This document shows positions 41,217-48,933 of a DNA stretch of 64,000 bases, in pieces; the first letter of the stretch is position 1; each line of letters begins with the position of its first letter. Location: positions 394,685 to 458,684 of the forward strand of contig NZ_NKYF01000004.1 in the NCBI RefSeq assembly GCF_002262885.1, in the 5' to 3' direction. The DNA comes from Pseudonocardia sp. MH-G8. GTDB taxonomy: Bacteria; Actinomycetota; Actinomycetes; Mycobacteriales; Pseudonocardiaceae. The position numbers were made by a program, and so were the translations under genes. The notes beneath the pieces are model-generated. The model saw only the letters and a list, made by a program, of their open reading frames with translations, had not been told where the DNA came from and did no database searches.

Positions 41217-41244
41217 ACCATAAGGTAATGCCGATATAAGTCAA
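41217..41244 (-). promoter_or_regulatory. Promoter of the second ArsR-SRPBCC pair
   Basis: Minus-strand TTGACT (41239-41244), a 16-bp spacer and TATGGT (41217-41222) are followed after 6 nt by the GTG start, predicting a leaderless mRNA. The spacer ATAT...TTAT region is an imperfect dyad and a candidate ArsR operator. Confidence 0.65.
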
Positions 41245-41373
41245 GGACGATGACGGAGGCGGCCGGCCCCCCTTCCACAGCCGTCTGACCACCGTGCTCC
41301 GCGCCGCGGGCCCCGGCCGCCCGTGGTCTGATGGCGGCAGGACCGGACCGTCCGGGCCGGAGCGAGGAGGACG

Positions 41374-42066
41374 ATGACCGACGACGCGGACGACGTGGCG
41401 TCCAAGCTGGCGGAGATGGCGCGGGTCCTGCTGGGCGAGCGGACCGTGCAGGCCACGCTCGACACCATCGTCGAGTGGGCCGTGCAGACGGTCGACGGGT
41501 GCGACCACGCCGGGATCCTCACCATCGACCGCCGCGGGAACGTGTTGTCCGCGGCGGCCACGGACGACGTCGTCCGGCAGTCCGACGCCGTCCAGGGCGA
41601 GCTGCGGGAGGGTCCGTGCTACGACGCCCTGCGGGAGGGCAGGACCTTCGAGATCCCCGACATGGCCGGCGAGACCCGCTGGCAGCGGTACGCGCCCCGG
41701 GCCGTACAACTGGGGATCGGCAGCGGCTTCGGCTTCCAGCTGTCCACCGGTGGCGACACCCTCGGCGCCCTGAACCTGTACGCGAAGGCATCCCACGCCT
41801 TCGGCGAGCAGGCCCGGCAGGTCGGCACCGTTTTCGCCGCGCAGGCTGCGGTCGCGATGGCCTGGTCGCGCACCGAGGCGCAGCTGCGCGAGGCCATCTC
41901 CAGCCGGCAGGTGATCGGCGAAGCCATCGGCATCCTGATGGAGCGCCGGCGGCTGACGTCGGCGCAGGCATTCGCCCTGCTGACGAGCGCGTCCCAACAG
42001 TCCAACATCAAGCTCCGCGAGATCGCCGAGCGCGTGGCGCAGACGGGTGAGGAACCGGCGCAGTAG
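41374..42066 (+). CDS. GAF-ANTAR protein (putative RNA-binding antiterminator)
   Basis: The 230-residue protein has a GAF domain (ERTVQATLDTIVEWAVQTVD, HAGILTIDRR, GPCYDALREGRTFEIPDMAG) and a C-terminal ANTAR domain (LREAISSRQVIGEAIGILME, RRRLTSAQAFALLTSASQQS) of about 55 residues. ANTAR domains bind paired RNA hairpins and block termination. It lacks a phosphoacceptor receiver domain, so it is not PdtaR itself and the GAF part must sense a ligand. Start follows GAGCGAGGAGG. The target RNA is unknown. Confidence 0.9.
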   Translation: MTDDADDVASKLAEMARVLLGERTVQATLDTIVEWAVQTVDGCDHAGILTIDRRGNVLSAAATDDVVRQSDAVQGELREGPCYDALREGRTFEIPDMAGETRWQRYAPRAVQLGIGSGFGFQLSTGGDTLGALNLYAKASHAFGEQARQVGTVFAAQAAVAMAWSRTEAQLREAISSRQVIGEAIGILMERRRLTSAQAFALLTSASQQSNIKLREIAERVAQTGEEPAQ

Positions 42067-42187
42067 CGCGGGCCGCCCGGCGTGATCACCGGACGCTCAG
42101 CGGGCGCGCCGGTGGAGGTCGACCTCGGTCCGGGAACGCCGCCGGGCCGCAGGCCTGCGGACCGGCCGGCTCCGGATCGGCGTCGCC

Positions 42188-42193
42188 TAGGCT
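42188..42193 (+). promoter_or_regulatory. -10 element of the phosphatase gene
   Basis: TAGGCT ends 7 nt before the ATG at 42201; a leaderless mRNA is predicted. Confidence 0.55.
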
Positions 42194-42200
42194 GCGGACC

Positions 42201-42797
42201 ATGACCTCGGGCCGCGTGTTCCTGCTGCGCCACGGCGAGACGGAGTGGTCGCGTTCCGGCAAGCACACCGGCCGCACCGACGTCCCCCTCACCGATCGCG
42301 GCCGCGAACTGGCGGCCGCCGCCGGGCCGCTCGTCGCGCCGCTGCGCGCCGCCGGGCCGCCCGCGCTGGTGCTGACCAGCCCTCGCACCCGGGCCCAGGA
42401 CACGGCCCGTCTGGCCGGTTTCCGCGTCGACGCCGTCGACGAGCGCCTGGCCGAGTGGGACTACGGCGAGTACGAGGGCCGCACCACCCCGGAGATCCGC
42501 GAGACCGTGCCCGGCTGGACGGTGTGGACCCACCCCCACCCCGGCGGCGAGGCACCGCAGGAAGTCACCGCGCGGGCGGACAGCCTGCTGGCCGACGTCC
42601 GGGAGCGACTGGACGCGGGCGACGTCGTGCTCGTGGGGCACGGCCACTTCAGCCGGGTCCTCGTCGCCCGCTGGATCGGTCTGGCGGCGACCGACGGCGT
42701 CCGGTTCGCGATGGAGGCGGCCGGCTGGGCCGTCCTCGGGCAGGAGCGCGGGGTCCCCCGGCTCGACCACGTCAACCTGCGGCCGGTCACACCCTGA
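42201..42797 (+). CDS. Histidine phosphatase (phosphoglycerate mutase-like)
   Basis: The 198-residue protein has the RHGETEWS motif near residue 10 (catalytic His), LTDRGRELA, the second Arg in LTSPRTRAQDTARLAG, Glu in AEWDYGEYEG and the second His in VLVGHGHFSRVL. It belongs to the acid-phosphatase branch of the family acting on sugar phosphates or related small molecules. The acetyltransferase gene follows after 19 nt and may be co-transcribed. Confidence 0.9.
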   Translation: MTSGRVFLLRHGETEWSRSGKHTGRTDVPLTDRGRELAAAAGPLVAPLRAAGPPALVLTSPRTRAQDTARLAGFRVDAVDERLAEWDYGEYEGRTTPEIRETVPGWTVWTHPHPGGEAPQEVTARADSLLADVRERLDAGDVVLVGHGHFSRVLVARWIGLAATDGVRFAMEAAGWAVLGQERGVPRLDHVNLRPVTP

Positions 42798-42816
42798 CGA
42801 CATCGGGAGGACCCTG

Positions 42817-43359
42817 GTGATCCGGGAAGCGCGCGCCGACGACGTGCCCGCCGTCGTCGGGCTCGTGCACGAGCTCGCGGAGTACGAACGCGCCGCCGCG
42901 TCCTGCACCCTCACCGAGGCGCAGCTGCACGCCGCGCTGTTCGGCCCGGAGCCCGTTGCGCAGTGCCACGTGGCCGTGGCGGAAGGCGAGGCGGCGGGCG
43001 AGGTGGTGGGCTGCGCCCTCTGGTTCCTCAACTTCTCCACCTGGACCGGCGTGGCCGGCATCCACCTCGAGGACCTCTTCGTCCGGCCCGCGCACCGCGG
43101 CAGCGGCTTCGGCCGCGCCCTGCTCGCCGCCCTGGCCGCCGTCTGCGTCGAGCGCGGCTACGCGCGCCTGGAATGGCAGCTGCTCGACTGGAACGAGCCG
43201 TCGATCGGCTTCTACCGGGCGCTGGGCGCGGTGCCCATGGACGAGTGGACGAGCTACCGGCTCGACGGCGACGCGCTCGCCGCTTTCGCCGTCAACGGCC
43301 CTGTGCGGGCGCTTCCGGCAGATCGAGGCCCATCGACCAGATCCGGGACGCCTCGCTGA
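42817..43359 (+). CDS. GNAT-family N-acetyltransferase
   Basis: The 180-residue protein has the GNAT fold: VIREARADDVPAVVGLVHEL, acetyl-CoA-binding HLEDLFVRPAHRGSGFGRAL and the strand-6 region EWQLLDWNEPSIGFYRALGA. It resembles diamine or amino-acid acetyltransferases (SAT-like, note the AEYE segment). GTG start with GGGAGG upstream. The last 68 bp overlap the convergent membrane-protein gene. Confidence 0.88.
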   Translation: MIREARADDVPAVVGLVHELAEYERAAASCTLTEAQLHAALFGPEPVAQCHVAVAEGEAAGEVVGCALWFLNFSTWTGVAGIHLEDLFVRPAHRGSGFGRALLAALAAVCVERGYARLEWQLLDWNEPSIGFYRALGAVPMDEWTSYRLDGDALAAFAVNGPVRALPADRGPSTRSGTPR

Positions 43360-43729
43360 TCAGCAGCAGGAACGCGGCCGCCACGACGATGCCGACCACG
43401 ATGCCGAGCAGGAGCTGGCGGGACGGCCCGAGCAGGGTGTAGACGACGGGCAGCAGCAGCAGCTGCGTCACGATCGCAGGGGTGCGCGCCCAGCGGCGGC
43501 CGACGACAAGCCCGGCGCCCACGGCGACGAGCGCGGCGCCGACGATGACGAAGTACCCGGCCTCGCCCACGATGTCGCGGACCAGCATGCCGCTGCCCTC
43601 GGCCGCCGACGCCCGGACGGCGAGCGCCACCGCGAAGCCCAGCGCCACGAGCCCCTGAACACCGACCAGCACGCCGGCCACCCGCACCTGGCGGGGCGGG
43701 CGCGCGATCGCGCGGTCCTCGGAGCTCAC
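43292..43729 (-). CDS. Four-helix membrane protein
   Basis: The 145-residue protein has four hydrophobic segments (VAGVLVGVQGLVALGFAVAL, GEAGYFVIVGAALVAVGAGL, TPAIVTQLLLLPVVYTLLG, LLLGIVVGIVVAAAFLLLIS). GTG 43729 is chosen because minus-strand TATCCT ends 7 nt upstream. No family motif; similar integral membrane proteins are common in actinobacteria. It overlaps the GNAT gene tail-to-tail. Confidence 0.78.
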   Translation of the reverse strand: MSSEDRAIARPPRQVRVAGVLVGVQGLVALGFAVALAVRASAAEGSGMLVRDIVGEAGYFVIVGAALVAVGAGLVVGRRWARTPAIVTQLLLLPVVYTLLGPSRQLLLGIVVGIVVAAAFLLLISEASRIWSMGLDLPEAPAQGR

Positions 43730-44127
43730 GACCTCGAGGATAGGCCGTGACGGGCCGGGCCTACGCTGTGGTTGCGCCTGCACGAACGCCCGCTGCGCCC
43801 CGTGTCCGGCGCACTACGCGTCGTCGTACGAGACGCGCAGCTCGCCGCAGGCAAGCGGGCGGTGTCACCCGTTGAGGTGACCGCGGGTGTCCACTCACCG
43901 ATGCTCGCGGACCGTCGAGCCGATAAGGGCTCGCACCTGGGCAAACGTTGCTCCATGGTAGGTCACGGACAAGCGAGTGATCGCAAGTGGACTTCTCGCA
44001 TGGTCCAGCCGCTCCCGGGGTACACGGGGCCGGTGGACGGGACGAGGTCGATCGATCGTCGCAACGACCACAGTTGGATGAGTACAGGCGCAGTAACTGT
44101 CGGTGCTCAGGATCGTTGCGGTGAGTG
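43730..44127. other. Long gene-free region upstream of whiB1
   Basis: Only short frames without ribosome-binding sites occur between the divergent membrane-protein gene and the first CRP-like site. With the 138 bp that follow, the whiB1 upstream region is about 530 bp, room for complex control or a small RNA. Confidence 0.5.
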
Positions 44128-44194
44128 GGTGAGAGTGGTCACCTGGATGGACCTGGTCCCTTGAAGATCGAGGGCGCTCGTGAAATCATTCACA
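44128..44194 (+). promoter_or_regulatory. Two CRP-like sites upstream of whiB1
   Basis: GGTGA-N6-TCACC (44128-44143) and CGTGA-N6-TCACA (44179-44194) each have perfect 5-bp dyad arms in the CRP spacing. Their centres are 51 bp apart, close to five helical turns. Known for the family: the M. tuberculosis CRP homologue controls whiB1 from two sites. Confidence 0.7.
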
Positions 44195-44265
44195 AGCGCG
44201 GACCACAAGACCGTGACAGACGATCGGCGCGACCCCGATCGCGCAAGCACAAGGAGCCGAGAGAC

Positions 44266-44517
44266 ATGGATTGGCGTCACCGCGCTATCTGCCGCGACGA
44301 GGACCCCGAGCTGTTCTTCCCCGTGGGGACGAGCGGTCCTGCGTTGCTGCAGATCGCCGAGGCCAAGACCGTCTGCCGGCGCTGCCCTGTCACCAGTGAG
44401 TGCCTCGCATGGGCACTCGAGAGCGGCCAGGACGCAGGCGTCTGGGGCGGTATGAGCGAGGACGAGCGGCGGGCGCTGAAGCGCCGGAATGCGCGTACAC
44501 GCGCACGCACTGCCTGA
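44266..44517 (+). CDS. whiB1: WhiB1-type iron-sulfur transcription regulator
   Basis: The 83-residue protein has four cluster-binding cysteines (Cys9, Cys37, Cys40, Cys46 in AICRDEDPELFFPVG and VCRRCPVTSECLAWAL), the GVWGGMSEDERRALKRR turn and basic tail. It matches WhiB1 closely, including the start MDWRHRAICRDEDPELFFP. WhiB1 carries a nitric-oxide-sensitive [4Fe-4S] cluster and works with the primary sigma factor in mycobacteria, where it is essential. ATG 44266 has AAGGAG upstream. Two CRP-like sites precede it and a strong terminator follows. Confidence 0.95.
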   Translation: MDWRHRAICRDEDPELFFPVGTSGPALLQIAEAKTVCRRCPVTSECLAWALESGQDAGVWGGMSEDERRALKRRNARTRARTA

Positions 44518-44533
44518 ACCTCCCAACCTCCGC

Positions 44534-44578
44534 ACCGCGGGCCCGAAGCCGGACTGCACCCGGCTCCGGGCCCGCGGT
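44534..44578. terminator. Strong terminator between whiB1 and pdtaS
   Basis: Arms 44534-44552 (ACCGCGGGCCCGAAGCCGG) and 44560-44578 pair over 19 positions with one mismatch around a 7-nt loop. Symmetric, so likely to serve both convergent genes. Confidence 0.85.
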
Positions 44579-44672
44579 CGTTACACCGGGCGCACGCGGG
44601 GCAGCTCCGGAGGGGGCCGTCGATCCGGGCGGCGCGACCTCGCTTGTCGGACCAGCGACCTCACGATGCAGG

Positions 44673-46148
44673 CTAGCGCCCCCGCAACGAGAGCCTGATA
44701 ACGGCCTCCGTTCCGCCGCCCGGCCGGGGACGTACCTCCAGCGCCGAGCCCAGCTCCGAGTCGACGAGCGTGCGCACGATCTGGAGGCCGAGCCCTGCGG
44801 AGCGCTCCAGATCGGTGCCTTCCGGTATGCCCCGCCCGTCGTCCGCGACCACCACGTCGAGGGTGGTGTCCGACCGCTGGGCCGACACCACGACCTCACC
44901 GGCCCGGCCCGGGTCGAAGGCGTGCGCGAGCGCGTTGTGCACCAGCTCCGTGAGCACCAGCACCAGCGGCGTGGCCAGCGCGGCGGGCAAGGTGCCGAAG
45001 CTGCCCTCCCGGCGCACCTTCGCCCGCGACTCCGCGGTGGCGCCGTCGCCGATGGCCGGCAGCACCTTGTCGACGAGCTCGTCGAGGTCCACGCGCTCCG
45101 CCACCGACACCGACAGCGCCTCGTGCACCAGCGCGATCGAGTTCACCCGGCGCACGCTCTCCGCGAGCGCGATCCGCGCCTCCGGGATCCCGGTGCGCCG
45201 CGCCTGCAGGCGCAGCAGGGCCGCCACCGTCTGCAGGTTGTTCTTGACCCGGTGGTGGATCTCCCGGATCGTGGCGTCCTTCGAGAGCAGGGCCATGTCG
45301 CGACGGCGCAGGTCGGTGACGTCGCGCACCAGCACCAGCGCGCCGGCTGCGTCCCCGCGGGGGCGCAGCGGCAACGCGCGCACCAGCATGACCGCGCCTC
45401 GGGCCCGGACCTCCATGCGCAGCGAATGCTTGCCCGAAAGCGCCCCGTCGATCCGCGCAGCGACCTCCGCCGCGTCGAACGGGTCGTGCACCAGATCGCG
45501 GGTGGCGTCGGAGAGCACGACGCCCACGAGGTCGCTCGCGTGGCCCATGCGGTGGTACGCCGAGAGCGCGTTGGGGCTGGCGTAGGCCACGAGGCCGTGC
45601 GCGTCCAGCCGGATCAGGCCGTCACCGGCCCGGGGGCTCGTCACCGCACCGACGGTCTCCGCGCTGGGCGGGAACGTGCCGTCGGCGACCATCTGGCACA
45701 GGTCCGACGCGCTGCCGAGGTAGGCGATCTCCAGCGGGCTCGGCACCCGGGGCATCGCGAGGTTGGTGTCACGCGAGAGCACCGCGATGACCGACCTGCC
45801 GAAGCGCACCGGGATCGTCTCGCGCCGCACCGGCACCTCCAGGTGCCAGCGCGGGTACTCCTCCCGGCAGATCCGGCCCTCGACGACCGCGCGACGCAGC
45901 TGGGGGCTGTCGGTCGTCGTGACGCGCGCGGCGACGATGTCCTCGGGGTGCGCGGTGGGCGCCGTCGTCGGACGGGCCTGCGCGACGCAGAGGAATTCCG
46001 TGCCGCCGGGCAGCGGCACCCAGAGCAGGAAGTCGGCGAACGACATGTCCGCCAGCAACTGCCACTCCGCGACGACGCGCTTCAGGTGCTCGACCGCCTC
46101 GCCGCGCAACTCGGTCTGCTCGGCGAGCAGCTCACTCAGGGTCGACAC
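44673..46148 (-). CDS. pdtaS: Sensor histidine kinase PdtaS
   Basis: The 491-residue soluble kinase starts VSTLSELLAEQTELRGEAVE, matching the start of mycobacterial PdtaS; GTG 46148 is chosen on that basis. It contains an N-terminal GAF-like region (WQLLADMSFADFLLWVPLPG), a PAS region (GDGLIRLDAHGLVAYASPNA), HisKA_2 box IREIHHRVKNNLQTVAALLR with the phospho-acceptor His near 299, and an HATPase domain (LTELVHNALAHAFDPGRAGE, VADDGRGIP). It phosphorylates the ANTAR regulator PdtaR, encoded elsewhere. Confidence 0.94.
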   Translation of the reverse strand: MSTLSELLAEQTELRGEAVEHLKRVVAEWQLLADMSFADFLLWVPLPGGTEFLCVAQARPTTAPTAHPEDIVAARVTTTDSPQLRRAVVEGRICREEYPRWHLEVPVRRETIPVRFGRSVIAVLSRDTNLAMPRVPSPLEIAYLGSASDLCQMVADGTFPPSAETVGAVTSPRAGDGLIRLDAHGLVAYASPNALSAYHRMGHASDLVGVVLSDATRDLVHDPFDAAEVAARIDGALSGKHSLRMEVRARGAVMLVRALPLRPRGDAAGALVLVRDVTDLRRRDMALLSKDATIREIHHRVKNNLQTVAALLRLQARRTGIPEARIALAESVRRVNSIALVHEALSVSVAERVDLDELVDKVLPAIGDGATAESRAKVRREGSFGTLPAALATPLVLVLTELVHNALAHAFDPGRAGEVVVSAQRSDTTLDVVVADDGRGIPEGTDLERSAGLGLQIVRTLVDSELGSALEVRPRPGGGTEAVIRLSLRGR

Positions 46149-46236
46149 CCGACGCCGCCTTCCGGTCCGTACTCGGCTCCATGAAACCACGTGGGAGGAT
46201 TGGGTCCATCCCCCGGACGGAACGAGGAGGTCGAGC

Positions 46237-46311
46237 ATGTCGAAGCGCGCACGTAAGCGTCGCGACCGCAACAAGAAGGGCGCGAACCACGGCAAGAAGC
46301 CCAACACCTGA
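46237..46311 (+). CDS. Ribosomal protein bL37 (24 residues)
   Basis: The 24-residue, extremely basic peptide reads MSKRARKRRDRNKKGANHGK plus KPNT, with GGAGG 6 nt before the ATG. It matches the small bL37 protein found on mycobacterial large ribosomal subunits (known family). The gene is too short for most annotation pipelines. A hairpin terminator follows 8 nt after the stop. It is divergent from pdtaS and convergent with rshA. Confidence 0.88.
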   Translation: MSKRARKRRDRNKKGANHGKKPNT

Positions 46312-46318
46312 GCTTCAT

Positions 46319-46355
46319 CGGCCGGGGACGGCGCTACCCGCGACGTCCCTGGCCG
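46319..46355. terminator. Terminator after the bL37 gene
   Basis: CGGCCGGGGACG (46319-46330) pairs with CGTCCCTGGCCG (46344-46355), 12 bp with one wobble. Confidence 0.65.
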
Positions 46356-46374
46356 CGTCTCAACGGCGGAGTCC

Positions 46375-46719
46375 CTAGCCGCGCTGCTCGACGCGGGTGC
46401 TGCGCACCTCGACCGTCGTGGTGGTGGTGCCCTCCGGGCCTGCCTCCACCGTCACCTCCGCCTGCTCCAGCACCGCCACGCGGATCTGCTGGCGCAACCG
46501 GTCCTTCAGGCCCGCCGGTGCGTGCTCACCGCCGCACTTGGCCGCGAGCAGCCGCTTCAGCTTCTCGTCGAGGCCGTACTCCGACAGGCACGGCTGGCAC
46601 TCGTCGAGGTGCTGGGCCAGCAGCCGTCGTCGCTCCTCGTTGCACTCGTGGTCGAGGAACAGCCAGACCTCGGCGAGAACTTCCGAACAGTCCGTGTCGT
46701 GGTGGTTCCCACAGCTCAC
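46375..46719 (-). CDS. rshA: Zinc-dependent redox-sensitive anti-sigma factor RshA
   Basis: The 114-residue protein has the ZAS motif His37-x3-Cys41-x2-Cys44 ([14 protein letters not shown]) with additional Cys11 and Cys26 in the N-terminal half ([20 protein letters not shown]). RshA/RsrA proteins release the sigma factor when the thiols oxidise. The C-terminal third is variable ([17 protein letters not shown]). The GTG start overlaps the sigH stop (4 nt), so partner synthesis is coupled. Confidence 0.93.
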   Translation of the reverse strand: MSCGNHHDTDCSEVLAEVWLFLDHECNEERRRLLAQHLDECQPCLSEYGLDEKLKRLLAAKCGGEHAPAGLKDRLRQQIRVAVLEQAEVTVEAGPEGTTTTTVEVRSTRVEQRG

Positions 46720-47477
46720 GACGAGACCTCCTCATGGCGTCCGCGCATGAAGCCGCGGTCACGAGCGGTGTCGGTCAGCATGTCCCGCAGCTGGCGCCTA
46801 CCCCGGTGCAACCGGGACATCACGGTGCCGATCGGGGTGCCCATGATGTCAGCGATCTCCTTGTAGGCGAAGCCCTCGACGTCGGCGAGGTACACCGCCA
46901 TCCGGAAGTCGTCCGGCAGCTGCTGCAGCGCTGCCTTCACGTCGTTGTCCGGCAGGCGGTCCAGCGCCTCCATCTCGGCCGACGGGAGGCCCTGCGAGGT
47001 GTGCTCACCGGCCTGGGCGATCTGCCAGTCGGTGATCTCCTCGGTGGGCGACTGCAGCGGCTGGCGCTGCCGCTTCCGGTAGCCGTTGATGTAGCTGTTG
47101 GTCAGGATCCGGTACAGCCACGCCTTGAGGTTCGTGCCGGCACGGAACGTCCGGAAGGCCGAGTACGCCTTGAGGTACGTCTCCTGCACGAGATCCTCGG
47201 CATCGGCCGGGTTGCGGGTCATCCGCAGCGCCGCGCCGTACAGCTGGTCGATCAGCGGCATGGCGTCGCGCTCGAAGCGGGCAGCCCGCTCCTGAGCGGT
47301 CTCCTCCCGCTCGGCCTGCTCGCCGGTCTGGGACTCGCCGGTCTGAGACTCGGCGGTCTGAGACTCGGCGTCCCGCGCCGCGTCCTGCTCGGTGCCGGGC
47401 ACCGCGCTCCTCTCGCGCCGGGCCGCCCGCTCGGCGACCCCGGTGTCGGCCGCCGCGCTGGCGACCGCATGACGCAT
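46716..47477 (-). CDS. sigH: ECF sigma factor SigH/SigR (thiol-oxidative stress)
   Basis: The 253-residue form has an acidic, repeat-containing N-terminal tail (three SQT(A/G)ES-like units), region 2 ([60 protein letters not shown]) and region 4 ([40 protein letters not shown]). It matches SigH/SigR closely. A consensus SigR/SigH promoter lies upstream, indicating autoactivation. ATG 47477 is a best guess; an in-frame ATG at 47546 gives a longer form, and Streptomyces SigR also exists in two lengths. Confidence 0.93.
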   Translation of the reverse strand: MRHAVASAAADTGVAERAARRERSAVPGTEQDAARDAESQTAESQTGESQTGEQAEREETAQERAARFERDAMPLIDQLYGAALRMTRNPADAEDLVQETYLKAYSAFRTFRAGTNLKAWLYRILTNSYINGYRKRQRQPLQSPTEEITDWQIAQAGEHTSQGLPSAEMEALDRLPDNDVKAALQQLPDDFRMAVYLADVEGFAYKEIADIMGTPIGTVMSRLHRGRRQLRDMLTDTARDRGFMRGRHEEVSS

Positions 47478-47570
47478 CGAGGATACGCCGCCCCGCCGGT
47501 CCCGGCCCGCCGGACGCACCGTTCCGGTGGTGCGCGGACCCTCCATCACTGCCTGTGCCACGGATGCGTC

Positions 47571-47596
47571 AACACCGGACCCCGGTGGGTGATTCC
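47571..47596 (-). promoter_or_regulatory. SigR/SigH-type promoter of sigH
   Basis: On the minus strand GGAAT (47592-47596) is separated from GTT (47571-47573) by exactly 18 bp, the SigR/SigH consensus. It predicts positive autoregulation of the sigH-rshA operon. The -35 also lies close to the divergent YbaK promoter (TACCGT, 47618-47623). Confidence 0.8.
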
Positions 47597-47631
47597 CCGC
47601 GCAACCATGCACTCGCCTACCGTTCCCCTTC

Positions 47632-48105
47632 GTGGCAGGCAAGGGGACCCCGGCGACGGCGTTGCTCACCAGGCGGGGCATCGCGCACGAGGTGCACACC
47701 TACACCCACGGCGGCGGCCAGGCGTACGGCCCGGAGGCCGCCGCGCTCCTCGGCCTCGACCCCGACCGCGTGTTCAAGACCCTCGTCGCGGAGGTCGACG
47801 GCGTCCTCACCGTGGGCGTCGTGCCCGTGTCGGCCACGCTCGACCTCAAGGCGCTCGCCGGCGCCGTCGGCGGCAAGCGGGGGCGCATGGCCGAGATCGG
47901 GGCAGCCGAACGCGCCACCGGCTACGTGGCGGGCGGCATCTCCCCGCTGGGCCAGCGCAAGAGCCTCGCCACGGTCGTCGACGCCTCGGCGCAAGGCTGG
48001 GAGACGGTGTTCTGCAGCGGCGGGCGGCGCGGGCTGGAGATCGAGCTCGCCCCGGCCGACCTGGTGCGCCTCTGCGGGGCGACCGTGGCCGAGATCGCGA
48101 GCTGA
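47632..48105 (+). CDS. ybaK: YbaK/EbsC-type Cys-tRNA(Pro) deacylase
   Basis: The 157-residue protein has the YbaK fold: [40 protein letters not shown] with the key Lys of [23 protein letters not shown] and [20 protein letters not shown]. It removes cysteine mischarged on tRNA(Pro). TACCGT ends 8 nt before GTG 47632, so the message is predicted to be leaderless. The position beside sigH matches my memory of the mycobacterial order. Confidence 0.9.
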   Translation: MAGKGTPATALLTRRGIAHEVHTYTHGGGQAYGPEAAALLGLDPDRVFKTLVAEVDGVLTVGVVPVSATLDLKALAGAVGGKRGRMAEIGAAERATGYVAGGISPLGQRKSLATVVDASAQGWETVFCSGGRRGLEIELAPADLVRLCGATVAEIAS

Positions 48106-48111
48106 GCCGCC

Positions 48112-48177
48112 CGCACACACCTCGGGAGCTCCGCACACGTGTTCAGACGTGTGTGCGAGGCCCGGGAGGTGTGTGCG
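48112..48177. terminator. Nested double hairpin between ybaK and the alpha/beta hydrolase gene
   Basis: Outer arms CGCACACACCTCGGG (48112-48126) and CCCGGGAGGTGTGTGCG (48161-48177) enclose inner CGCACACGT (48132-48140) and ACGTGTGTGCG (48147-48157). Four CGCACAC/GTGTGCG words allow several alternative stems. Bidirectional terminator between convergent genes. Confidence 0.65.
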
Positions 48178-48194
48178 ACGGGGCCGCGGGGCCC

Positions 48195-48830
48195 TCAGGA
48201 GGCCGGTAGGGCCAGCAAGTCGGTCAGCCAGGCCGTCACCGCGGCGCGGAGGCCGTGCACGTCGGACTTGAGGCTGTGGTCACCCCGCAGCAGCACGACC
48301 TCGCGTCCGGGAGCGGGCTCCGGACGGCCGAACGGGTCGGTCTCGCCCTGCACCACCAGCACCGGCACGCTCGGCTGGGCGAGCTCGGGCAGCCGGTCCT
48401 TCTCCGGCTTGCCCGGCGGGTGCACGGGAAAGGCGAGGCACAGGACACCGGCCGCGCCCGCCGCGGTGGCCGTCCGGCAGGCCACCCGCGCGCCGGAACT
48501 GCGCCCGCCGACCACGAGCGGCAGGTCCGGCAGCTCCGCGCGGACGTGCTCGACCACCGCCAGCCAGGCCGTGTCGAGCTGGCCGGCAGGAGCCGGGGCT
48601 CGCCTGCCCGCGACCCGGTAGGGCTGCTCGACGAGCACCACGTGCACACCGAGGGCGAGCGCGACGCCCGCCGTCGCGACGAGGTCGGGCGCGCTGACGC
48701 CCCCGCCGGCGCCGTGGCCGAGCAGGAGCAGGCCACGCGCCTCGCCGTCGGCGTCGCGGCGGGTGATGCGGGCGGGACCGTGGGGGGTGGGCACCGCCGT
48801 GAGGGTGGGCTCGGCACCGGATCGCGACAC
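48195..48830 (-). CDS. Alpha/beta hydrolase of the KANL3/Tex30-like group
   Basis: The 211-residue hydrolase has LLLLGHGAGGGVSAPDLVAT (oxyanion region), the nucleophile elbow VVGGRSSGARVACR (Ser in GRSSG), VLVVQGETDPFGRP with a candidate catalytic Asp and LLRGDHSLKSDVHGL with the His. It resembles small dienelactone-hydrolase-like proteins of unknown substrate. GTG start. Convergent with ybaK, divergent from barstar. Confidence 0.83.
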   Translation of the reverse strand: MSRSGAEPTLTAVPTPHGPARITRRDADGEARGLLLLGHGAGGGVSAPDLVATAGVALALGVHVVLVEQPYRVAGRRAPAPAGQLDTAWLAVVEHVRAELPDLPLVVGGRSSGARVACRTATAAGAAGVLCLAFPVHPPGKPEKDRLPELAQPSVPVLVVQGETDPFGRPEPAPGREVVLLRGDHSLKSDVHGLRAAVTAWLTDLLALPAS

Positions 48831-48874
48831 CGGTCCAACTTATGCGCTGGACGCCACGCCCGGCACGCAACCAC

Positions 48875-48888
48875 GCTGGAGCTCCAGC
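48875..48888. promoter_or_regulatory. Palindrome upstream of the barstar gene
   Basis: GCTGGAGCTCCAGC is a perfect 14-bp palindrome 45 bp before the barstar ATG and 44 bp before the divergent hydrolase start. Candidate operator. Confidence 0.4.
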
Positions 48889-48933
48889 AAGGAGAAGTCC
48901 CGAGTCAAGACGAAGCAAGGAGGCGCGCCACAG

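Noticed and set aside
41374..42066. PdtaR, the partner of PdtaS
   Set aside because: The ANTAR domain is joined to a GAF domain, not to a receiver domain with a phosphorylatable Asp.
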